From Cryomorphaceae bacterium (GTDB lineage Bacteria; Bacteroidota; Bacteroidia; Flavobacteriales; BACL11): DNA of 11,768 bases. The position numbers and the translations under genes are program-made. Positions 6,788 through 11,768 of this stretch are shown here, piece by piece. The DNA is taken from assembly GCA_949511925.1 (NCBI GenBank), contig CATEYX010000035.1:1-11768 (forward strand), in the 5' to 3' direction. A model generated the notes under the pieces. It did no database searches, was not told where the DNA came from, and saw only the letters and a list, made by a program, of their open reading frames with translations. Every line of letters starts with the position of its first letter. Within the stretch, counting starts at the first letter, position 1.

Positions 6788-6990
6788 GATTTGTTTTTTC
6801 GCTTTTGCAAGAGATCATTCATCACCTCTATCTTGTTACTTACTGTTGTTACAAATAGGAAAGGCATTAAAGCATGTAACAATGCTTGACAACTCATCAA
6901 TAATAGTTTAAAAGAAAAAGTTAATGCCTTTTTCATATGTTGCAAATAAGTTTCACTTACCTGAGTAGGATGTTCTGTAAATATATTCAT
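6784..6990 (-). CDS. DUF6356 family small membrane-associated protein
   Basis: This 68-residue protein shows the DUF6356 pattern: an N-terminal (F)T-HP--V-ETY-QHM block (here FTEHPTQVSETYLQHMKKAL), a hydrophobic stretch (about 24-48, FSFKLLLMSCQALLHALMPFLF), then T-VSN (49-53) and a basic tail ending KRKNKS. The family function is unknown; the hydrophobic core with flanking charges suggests one or two membrane-embedded helices. The start lies two bases after the stop of the upstream MBL-fold gene, so they form an operon and are probably translationally coupled. An unrelated reading frame on the plus strand at 6717-6911 overlaps it, but that frame shows no protein-like features. Confidence 0.8.
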   Translation of the reverse strand: MNIFTEHPTQVSETYLQHMKKALTFSFKLLLMSCQALLHALMPFLFVTTVSNKIEVMNDLLQKRKNKS

Positions 6991-6992
6991 TT

Positions 6993-7835
6993 TTAGAGTA
7001 TTTCGGATAAAGTGAAAGTTTCTTTTAAGCGAACACCTCTATCAGTTTGTTCTACTGTGCAACATTCACTGTAGTTATCGTGCTGTAAATATATAACATA
7101 TTTTTGCTCTGCAGCTTGTTTTAAGAACTTTTCCTTTTCCGTTAGAGTAAGTAGTGGCCTGGTATCATAACCCATGACATAAGGTAATGGAATGTGACCT
7201 GTACTAGGCAACAAATCAGCAGCAAAAACAATAGTTTTATCCTTGTAAGTTATGTGAGGTATCATCTGAGCCTCAGTATGTCCATTCACAAAAAGGGTTT
7301 TAAAATTATTAAACAAATCCTCTTCTTCTTCCACAAAGTTAAGATGCCCAGCCTCTTGTATTGGGATGATGTTATCTCTTAAGAAAGAAGCTTTCTCTCT
7401 ATTATTTGGTTCTGTCGCCCATTGCCAATGCTGTTTATTGCTCCAATATTTTGCATTTTTGAACGTCATTTCAAAATTTGTTCTGTCTTTATTCCACTTT
7501 ACACTACCACCACAATGATCAAAATGCAAATGAGTTAAAAATACATCCGTAACATCATCAGCTGAAAAACCATGTTTAGCTAATGAAGAGTGTAAGTTTA
7601 CATCTCCATGTAAATAATAATGTTTAAGGAATTTATCATCTTGCTTATCTCCTATACCATTGTCTATTAAAATTAAACGATTTCCGTCTTCAATCAATAA
7701 AGAGCGCATAGCCCAAGGGCATAAATTATTATCATCAGTTGGATTAGTACGACTCCAAAGCACTTTTGGGACAACACCAAACATTGCGCCTCCATCTAAT
7801 TTGAAATATCCTGTATCTATTGTGTACAATTGCAT
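6993..7835 (-). CDS. Metallo-beta-lactamase-fold hydrolase (lactonase-like)
   Basis: This is a cytoplasmic MBL-fold metallohydrolase of 280 residues. The metal-binding set is complete: HLHFDH (His102, His104, Asp106, His107), His186 in NGHTEAQ, Asp207 in FAADLLP and His252 in LQHDN. The overall order, with the 'SLLIEDGNRLILIDNGIGD' segment (45-63) before the HxHxDH motif and 'GHTEAQMIPHI' after it, resembles the subgroup that holds AHL-lactonase/YtnP-like quorum-quenching enzymes and methyl-parathion hydrolase. The substrate cannot be read from sequence, and lactonase activity is only one possibility. There is no signal peptide. It is first in an operon with the DUF6356 gene, with a two-base gap, and is divergent from the Mur-ligase gene. 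Confidence 0.88.
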   Translation of the reverse strand: MQLYTIDTGYFKLDGGAMFGVVPKVLWSRTNPTDDNNLCPWAMRSLLIEDGNRLILIDNGIGDKQDDKFLKHYYLHGDVNLHSSLAKHGFSADDVTDVFLTHLHFDHCGGSVKWNKDRTNFEMTFKNAKYWSNKQHWQWATEPNNREKASFLRDNIIPIQEAGHLNFVEEEEDLFNNFKTLFVNGHTEAQMIPHITYKDKTIVFAADLLPSTGHIPLPYVMGYDTRPLLTLTEKEKFLKQAAEQKYVIYLQHDNYSECCTVEQTDRGVRLKETFTLSEIL

Positions 7836-7856
7836 GTTAGTAAATTTTTAGTGCTA

Positions 7857-7864
7857 CAAAATTA
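7857..7864 (-). promoter_or_regulatory. -7 box for the MBL-DUF6356 operon
   Basis: The minus strand reads TAATTTTG, a perfect TAnnTTTG match. The predicted leader is about 16-18 bases. I see no convincing -33 TTG. The box sits in the 78-base divergent gap shared with the Mur-ligase gene, whose own promoter I cannot place with confidence. Confidence 0.5.
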
Positions 7865-7913
7865 AGAATTTGATTTATTTTTACTTTTATATTAAAGAAA
7901 ATTTACAAAAAAG

Positions 7914-9239
7914 ATGAAGATACATTTAATTGCAATTGGAGGAAGTGCTATGCACAACATGGCTTTAGCCTTGCACCAAAAAGGATTTGAAGTAACAGGA
8001 AGTGATGACGCAATTTTTAGCCCAAGTAAGGAAAGGTTAGCAAAATACAGCTTGCTCCCTAACGAAATGGGCTGGTTTGCTAATAAAATTACTACTGATT
8101 TAGATGCAATAATTTTAGGTATGCATGCGAGAGAGGACAATCCTGAACTCGCTAAAGCAAAAGAGTTAAACATTCCAGTTTATTCTTATCCTGAATATAT
8201 TTACCAGCAAAGTAAACATAAAAAACGGGTAGTAATTGGTGGTAGCCATGGGAAAACCTCAATTACTGCTATGATATTACATGTGCTACAAAAATTAAAT
8301 ATCGATTGTGACTATATGGTTGGCGCACAGCTAGAAGGTTTTGATACCATGGTGAAATTAACACATGAAGCTCCAATAATTATCCTTGAAGGTGATGAGT
8401 ATTTAAGTTCCCCTATTGATAGACGTCCTAAATTTCATTTATACCAACCGCATATTGCAGTGCTTAGTGGTATTGCTTGGGATCATATTAATGTATTTCC
8501 AACTTTTGATATGTATGTTGACCAATTCAGAATATTTAAGAATATGGTTAAGGACACGCTTATCTATTGCTCAGAAGATGAAGAATTAAATAAACTAGCA
8601 AATGAGGAAACTAACTGTCAGCTTATACCCTACACTACACCAATTAATAATATACTTAATGGTATAACTACAGTTGCTAATACTGAACTCATCATCTTTG
8701 GAAACCATAATTTACAAAACCTAAATGCAGCCAAATTAGTCTGTAATGAATTAGGAGTTACTGATACCGATTTCTTTTCACAAATAGCTAATTTCAAGGG
8801 AGCATCAATGCGTTTGGAACTCATTAAGAAAACAGCTAGCTCTGCCATATTCAAGGATTTCGCACACTCTCCATCAAAGCTAAAAGCAACTTCATCAGCT
8901 ATGAAAAAACAATTTTCAAAAAGAAAATTAGTCGCTTGTATGGAACTACATACTTTCAGTAGTTTGAATGAAGAATTCCTAAAAGAATACAAGGGAAGTA
9001 TGGATAAACCAGATATGGCTATTGTTTATTTTAGTCCTAGCGCTATAGCTCATAAAAAATTAGAACCTATTACCCCGGAACAAGTACTTGCTGCTTTTGG
9101 TCGTAAAGACTTATTGGTTTTTACAGATTCAGAAAAATTAGAGATATACTTGAATAACTTAAACTGGGGAAATACGAACTTACTCATGATGAGTTCAGGT
9201 ACTTTTATGGGAATGAATTTGGAAAATTTAATTGATTAA
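7914..9239 (+). CDS. mpl: Mpl-like Mur ligase (murein tripeptide recycling)
   Basis: Mpl ligates L-Ala-gamma-D-Glu-meso-DAP tripeptide to UDP-MurNAc in the cytoplasm, returning recycled murein peptide to precursor synthesis. The 441 residues follow the Mur-ligase plan. There is an N-terminal UDP-binding Rossmann-like domain (MKIHLIAIGGSAMHNMALAL, then EVTGSD). The ATP loop is GGSHGKTS at 109-116, a variant of the usual GTHGKTT. The central catalytic block is ILEGDEY (157-163) followed by DRRPKF (169-174), which is diagnostic for Mpl over MurC, and WDHINVF (189-195). The C-terminal domain shows GNHNLQNLNAA and KDFAHSPSKLKAT. Bacteroidota relatives are often labelled only 'peptidoglycan synthetase'. 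The gene stands alone; murein-synthesis partners are not nearby. Mpl is the best fit, but the exact peptide acceptor is inferred. Confidence 0.85.
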   Translation: MKIHLIAIGGSAMHNMALALHQKGFEVTGSDDAIFSPSKERLAKYSLLPNEMGWFANKITTDLDAIILGMHAREDNPELAKAKELNIPVYSYPEYIYQQSKHKKRVVIGGSHGKTSITAMILHVLQKLNIDCDYMVGAQLEGFDTMVKLTHEAPIIILEGDEYLSSPIDRRPKFHLYQPHIAVLSGIAWDHINVFPTFDMYVDQFRIFKNMVKDTLIYCSEDEELNKLANEETNCQLIPYTTPINNILNGITTVANTELIIFGNHNLQNLNAAKLVCNELGVTDTDFFSQIANFKGASMRLELIKKTASSAIFKDFAHSPSKLKATSSAMKKQFSKRKLVACMELHTFSSLNEEFLKEYKGSMDKPDMAIVYFSPSAIAHKKLEPITPEQVLAAFGRKDLLVFTDSEKLEIYLNNLNWGNTNLLMMSSGTFMGMNLENLID

Positions 9240-9272
9240 AATTGAATACCTAAAATTTTAATTTTTCATTTA

Positions 9273-9302
9273 TTGCAGGGTAAAGAATATTATGTAATAT
9301 TG
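9273..9302 (+). promoter_or_regulatory. Promoter of the intradiol-dioxygenase-like gene
   Basis: TTG at 9273-9275 is followed after 19 bases by TAATATTG at 9295-9302, which matches TAnnTTTG except at one position. The spacing fits the Bacteroidota -33/-7 architecture. The predicted leader to the ATG at 9327 is about 20 bases. Confidence 0.5.
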
Positions 9303-9326
9303 TGTAATCATTTATAAATTAGACTT

Positions 9327-10268
9327 ATGAAGAATAAAGACAGCAGAAGGCAATTTTTGAGAAATACATCATTAGCAGCATTATCTTTAGGTATCCTTCC
9401 TTCTATTGCAAAAACTACAGAACCGCTAAAACCTAATTCTTCTATTTTATGCAATGAATCAACAGAAGATGCTTACGGGCAAGGGCCTTTTTATACGGCT
9501 AACGCTCCTTTTATCCAAAATGACATGTTGGCTAATAGCAATGAAGTTGGCACACGACTTATATTAAGTGGTCAAGTGTTTAATCTTGCATGTTCTGAAG
9601 TAATACCAAATACCGAAATTGATATATGGCATGCAAATGATGCTGGAGGATACGATAACTCTGGATATAATCTCAGAGGAAAGGCTACTTCAAACTCTCA
9701 AGGTTTTTATGTCTTTGAAACCATTAAGCCTGGATTATACATAAATGGATCAACTTACAGACCCTCACATTTTCACTTTAAAATTACACCTCCTAATTTT
9801 CCTACATTAATTACTCAACTCTATTTTGCTGGAGACCCTCATATATCTACTGATGCTGCGGCTTCATTAACAAGTGGCACATTTGATGCTAGTAATCGAA
9901 TTATACCACTTACAGCTAATGCAAATGGGGTTATGGAAGGGACTTGGGATATTGTAATTAATGGAGATGGCATTCCACTTGGCGCCAATAATATCCATTT
10001 GGATAAGGGAATCATTTATAGTGTAAGTCCAAATCCCTTTAGCGATAGAGTAGCAATAAAATATGGTGTTTTTCAAAAGACCAAAGTAAGTGTATTCGTT
10101 TATAATATTGAAGGCAAGATAGTAGCACAATTGGAGAAAAAAAAATTAAGCCCTCAAAAATATGAAGTAATATGGGAGCCCGATAGTAATTTACCAAATG
10201 GGCATTATTTTATTACTTTAAAAATTAATGATTTACAAGTACATTACATGAATGTAATTAGACAATAG
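9327..10268 (+). CDS. Secreted intradiol-dioxygenase-like protein with Tat signal and T9SS sorting domain
   Basis: Intradiol dioxygenases are Fe(III) enzymes that open catechol-type rings. This 313-residue protein has three parts. Residues 1-29 are a Tat-type signal (SRRQFLRN, 6-13, then a hydrophobic stretch). Residues about 45-225 are a beta-sandwich like protocatechuate dioxygenase/intradiol family members. The four expected iron ligands are Tyr109 (GGYDN), Tyr138 (PGLYIN), and His148 and His150 (YRPSHFHF). Residues about 232-313 (SVSPNPFSDRVAIKYG, then VYNIEGK and PNGHYFITL) are a typical T9SS type A C-terminal domain. So it should fold with iron in the cytoplasm, cross the inner membrane by Tat, and reach the surface or medium by T9SS. 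No other catechol-degradation genes are here, so the natural substrate is unknown. A non-catabolic role cannot be excluded. Confidence 0.88.
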   Translation: MKNKDSRRQFLRNTSLAALSLGILPSIAKTTEPLKPNSSILCNESTEDAYGQGPFYTANAPFIQNDMLANSNEVGTRLILSGQVFNLACSEVIPNTEIDIWHANDAGGYDNSGYNLRGKATSNSQGFYVFETIKPGLYINGSTYRPSHFHFKITPPNFPTLITQLYFAGDPHISTDAAASLTSGTFDASNRIIPLTANANGVMEGTWDIVINGDGIPLGANNIHLDKGIIYSVSPNPFSDRVAIKYGVFQKTKVSVFVYNIEGKIVAQLEKKKLSPQKYEVIWEPDSNLPNGHYFITLKINDLQVHYMNVIRQ

Positions 10269-10279
10269 TAAATATTTTT

Positions 10280-10567
10280 CTAAAAATCATCCGGGAAATA
10301 ACTATATAAGACAAACAATACGGTTAAATAAAGAATAAAAGCCCCTACTAATGTTAAAAAACCTTTCCATGCAGATTTAAGCATTGTTTTATTGTTGTAA
10401 GCATAAGCAATAATTACCCCAAAAATAAGTAGAAACACACCCATTAGATATCCAACTGTTTTATATAATCCCTCATTAGGGTCAGGCATTACTTCAGCAA
10501 CAGGAAATGCTGAAAATATTAAGTTAGAAATGCAAAGCAAAACAATAAGAGAGAAAATTCTTTTCAT
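10280..10567 (-). CDS. Small envelope protein with signal peptide and two membrane spans
   Basis: I do not recognise a named family for this 95-residue protein. Residues 1-20 are a signal peptide (MKRIFSLIVLLCISNLIFSA) leading straight into FPVAEV. Two membrane spans follow, at about 38-56 (VGYLMGVFLLIFGVIIAYAY) and 69-89. A short linker between them (NNKTMLKSAWKG) carries three lysines. The tail is acidic (FPDDF). The signal-peptide-then-'FPV' junction is shared with the DUF4190-like gene at 10831-11223, suggesting related architecture. It converges with the dioxygenase gene with only 11 bases between stops. On the minus strand a near-match -7 box (TATCTTTA, 10579-10572) lies four bases before its ATG and overlaps the T-tract of the upstream terminator. 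Confidence 0.75.
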   Translation of the reverse strand: MKRIFSLIVLLCISNLIFSAFPVAEVMPDPNEGLYKTVGYLMGVFLLIFGVIIAYAYNNKTMLKSAWKGFLTLVGAFILYLTVLFVLYSYFPDDF

Positions 10568-10579
10568 GTTGTAAAGATA

Positions 10580-10609
10580 ATAAAAAAGCCATCCAGAAAT
10601 GGATGGCTT
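10580..10609 (-). terminator. Intrinsic terminator after the TM2 remnant
   Basis: AAGCCATCC (10586-10594) pairs perfectly with GGATGGCTT (10601-10609) around a 6-base loop. On the minus strand it is followed by six Ts (10587-10582). It would end transcription coming from the TM2 remnant or from the DUF4190-like gene, just upstream of the two-TM gene. Confidence 0.88.
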
Positions 10610-10630
10610 AAAAGTAATATTTAATTGGGA

Positions 10631-10783
10631 TTATCTTGATGTTTTAACTGATAAAATACTAATCAAATCAATATCCATATCCCACAACCTCCTAAAGTCA
10701 ACAACATTAAAATGCCATTTGTTTTATCTCCCATCATTAATCTATGAAAAGCCAAAACCACTTAAAATTAGAAAAAACGAAAT
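10631..10783 (-). pseudogene. Degenerate TM2-domain gene, two frameshifts
   Basis: Three short minus-strand segments in different frames together spell a TM2 domain. Segment 1 (about 10783-10748) reads ISFFLILSGFGF. Segment 2 (10746-10666) reads HRLMMGDKTNGILMLLTLGG, then CGIWILI and a TGA. Segment 3 (10669-10634) reads DLISILSVKTSR, with TAA at 10633-10631. Intact TM2 proteins read roughly 'GGfGiHRFYLG...GilqLLTLGGCGIWwLIDLI'. The joins need one extra T in a T-run at 10750-10747, and a 4-base loss of a TTGA-type repeat around 10671-10664. The signal peptide and N-terminal part usual in Bacteroidota TM2 proteins are absent; the preceding gene ends only about 45 bases upstream. The intact terminator just after it fits a once-functional gene. 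The match is by pattern memory, not a search, but the LTLGGCGIW core is highly characteristic. Confidence 0.78.
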
Positions 10784-10830
10784 TCACTAATGATTAGCTC
10801 AGATAATTTTAAAAAAATTAAGATTAATAG

Positions 10831-11223
10831 TTAAACTCCAAGAGATGCTGCTAGAGATGCTAGAAATAATAGTGCTAATAAAACTATTACCACCTGTATA
10901 ATACCCAATACTAAACCTGTTATAGCCATACCTCTACCACTGCGTTTCATACCTATAGCTCCAAACACAATAGCTAGAGGACCCAGAAGGAAGGGAAGAA
11001 AGAAAAAACCTAGAATACCACAACATAAAGCAGCTATACTAAAACCAGAACCTCCTCCATTAACTAAAGTAAAATTTGGTAATTTAAAATTATCAACAAA
11101 AGTATTTTCCTCTGCTGATTGTTTAGTAGCTTGTTCTGCCTCTTGACTAGTAACAGGAAAAGAAGCATAAGAAACCGCATTCAAAGAGAACAAGGCAACT
11201 AGTAAAAGTACAATTTTTTTCAT
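10831..11223 (-). CDS. DUF4190-like membrane protein with signal peptide
   Basis: The 130-residue protein has a signal peptide at 1-20 (MKKIVLLLVALFSLNAVSYA) followed by SFPV. Next is a polar linker (about 25-58, rich in Glu/Gln/Ser, then NGGGSG). The C-terminal two-span domain is of DUF4190 type: FSIAALCCGILGFFFLPFLL (61-80), the connecting GPLAIVFGAIGMKRSGRGMAITGLVLG (81-107), and a final span at about 108-125. The 'AIVFGAIG-K-SGRGMAITGLVLG' centre is the family hallmark. The function is unknown; DUF4190 proteins are small integral membrane proteins. The order signal peptide, 'FPV', linker, small membrane domain recurs in this neighbourhood. It is divergent from the partial gene at 11305. 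Confidence 0.82.
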   Translation of the reverse strand: MKKIVLLLVALFSLNAVSYASFPVTSQEAEQATKQSAEENTFVDNFKLPNFTLVNGGGSGFSIAALCCGILGFFFLPFLLGPLAIVFGAIGMKRSGRGMAITGLVLGIIQVVIVLLALLFLASLAASLGV

Positions 11224-11249
11224 TTTTTATTTTTTAATTATTATTACAA

Positions 11250-11257
11250 CAAAAATA
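11250..11257 (-). promoter_or_regulatory. -7 box for the DUF4190-like gene
   Basis: The minus strand reads TATTTTTG, a perfect TAnnTTTG match. The predicted leader to the ATG at 11223 is about 21-23 bases, very A-rich. Confidence 0.5.
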
Positions 11258-11292
11258 TTATATTTAGTTCAAATAATATAAATTTTCTTTTA

Positions 11293-11300
11293 TAATTTTG
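11293..11300 (+). promoter_or_regulatory. -7 box of the right-edge gene, leaderless geometry
   Basis: TAATTTTG matches TAnnTTTG and ends four bases before the ATG at 11305, so transcription should start at or next to the start codon. The -33 region is AT-rich without a clear TTG. Confidence 0.55.
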
Positions 11301-11304
11301 TAAC

Positions 11305-11768
11305 ATGAGATATATCATACTAATAATATTATTACTTGCTAATAGTTTTACCTACAGTCAAAATACTTTCAGTTATTTAGGAACACTTATTTTAAGCAAT
11401 AACACACCCATAAGTTTTAGTTTAGAACTACAAGAGAACAATGGAATTGTAAATGGTTATTCCACAACCAATATAAATAGTCCTGACGAAACCAAAAGTG
11501 AAATAAGTGGTTTGTATTTTAAAAAGGATAAATCCTTTCAACTCCAAGAAACTCAAATTCTACAAACAAAGTCGGAAGCTGCACTGAATACTTTCTGCTA
11601 TATAAATATGAATTTAAACATTATGGGCAAGTTTGGAGCAAAACGCATAGAGGGTACTTTTACAGGTAACTTTTTAGATAGTATTAAGTGTGCTAGCGGA
11701 AAAATAGTGATGATGGAAAGAACCAAGTTGGAAAAGAAAATTGAAAAAATAAAAAAGAAAGTAGAGAA
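11305..11768 (+). CDS. Secreted protein of unknown family, cut by right edge
   Basis: An uninterrupted frame runs from the ATG at 11305 to the window end, giving 154 complete codons without a stop. Residues 1-19 form a signal peptide (MRYIILIILLLANSFTYSQ) of the Bacteroidota 'xSQ' type. The mature part is hydrophilic and beta-rich in look (NTFSYLGTLILSNNTPISFS; GIVNGYSTTNI; RIEGTFTGNFLDSI), with two cysteines (in TFCYIN and IKCASG). The visible end is strongly lysine/glutamate-rich (KLEKKIEKIKKKVE), which could start a coiled coil or a basic linker to another domain. I do not recognise the family. A -7 box directly upstream supports the start. Confidence 0.72.
   Translation, partial: MRYIILIILLLANSFTYSQNTFSYLGTLILSNNTPISFSLELQENNGIVNGYSTTNINSPDETKSEISGLYFKKDKSFQLQETQILQTKSEAALNTFCYINMNLNIMGKFGAKRIEGTFTGNFLDSIKCASGKIVMMERTKLEKKIEKIKKKVE

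Noticed and set aside
6717..6911. 64-residue plus-strand frame across the end of the 69-residue gene
   Set aside because: It overlaps two better-supported genes (the 69-residue protein and DUF6356), and neither its start nor its composition is supported.
8630..8992. 120-residue minus-strand reading frame inside the Mpl-like gene
   Set aside because: It is fully antisense to a well-conserved gene, has no promoter-like element, and its composition does not resemble a folded protein.
10599..10790. 63-residue plus-strand frame in the 10.6-10.8 kb gap
   Set aside because: It is antisense to the TM2 remnant, starts inside the terminator hairpin, and shows no recognisable protein features.
1..11768. 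A new defence system, prophage, insertion sequence or CRISPR array
   Set aside because: I found no transposase, integrase, repeat-spacer pattern, nuclease or toxin-antitoxin pair. The genes are mostly conserved housekeeping and envelope genes.

Overview
The window looks like a chromosomal segment from an AT-rich member of the Bacteroidota, most likely Flavobacteriales or a close relative. Three things point that way. Nearly every gene start has a Bacteroidota-type -7 box (TAnnTTTG) just upstream instead of a Shine-Dalgarno/sigma-70 arrangement. One protein ends in what looks like a type IX secretion (T9SS) sorting domain. Several families are typical of that phylum: tgt followed by an LptF/LptG permease, a small OMP barrel, and short secreted-then-membrane proteins with a 'SxFPV' junction.

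Layout. Positions 1-200 (minus) hold the 5' part of RNase P RNA (rnpB), running off the left edge. Divergent from it is tgt (tRNA-guanine transglycosylase), joined directly to an LptF/LptG-type LPS-transport permease. A bidirectional terminator separates these from a minus-strand outer-membrane barrel protein. Next come ettA (ABC-F translation factor, minus), a short LiaF-like membrane-protein gene interrupted by an in-frame TAA (plus), and a YhcC-type radical SAM gene (minus). A small unknown plus-strand protein then converges, with interlocking stop codons, on a two-gene minus-strand operon: a metallo-beta-lactamase-fold hydrolase followed by a DUF6356 protein. Divergent from that operon is an Mpl-like Mur ligase. 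It is followed by an intradiol-dioxygenase-like protein that combines a Tat signal and a T9SS C-terminal domain. The right end has a minus-strand cluster of small envelope proteins: a two-TM protein, a degenerate TM2-domain gene and a DUF4190-like protein. A divergent secreted protein of unknown family is cut by the right edge.

Most genes are conserved housekeeping or envelope genes: RNA processing and tRNA modification, translation, LPS transport, and murein recycling. I see no phage, insertion sequence, CRISPR array or defence system. The points worth a second look are two small decayed or recoded genes that coding-gene prediction would miss (the TAA-interrupted LiaF-like gene and the twice-frameshifted TM2 gene), a TGT with no zinc-binding cysteines, a Tat+T9SS intradiol dioxygenase, and several promoters placed so close to the ATG that the mRNAs should be leaderless.
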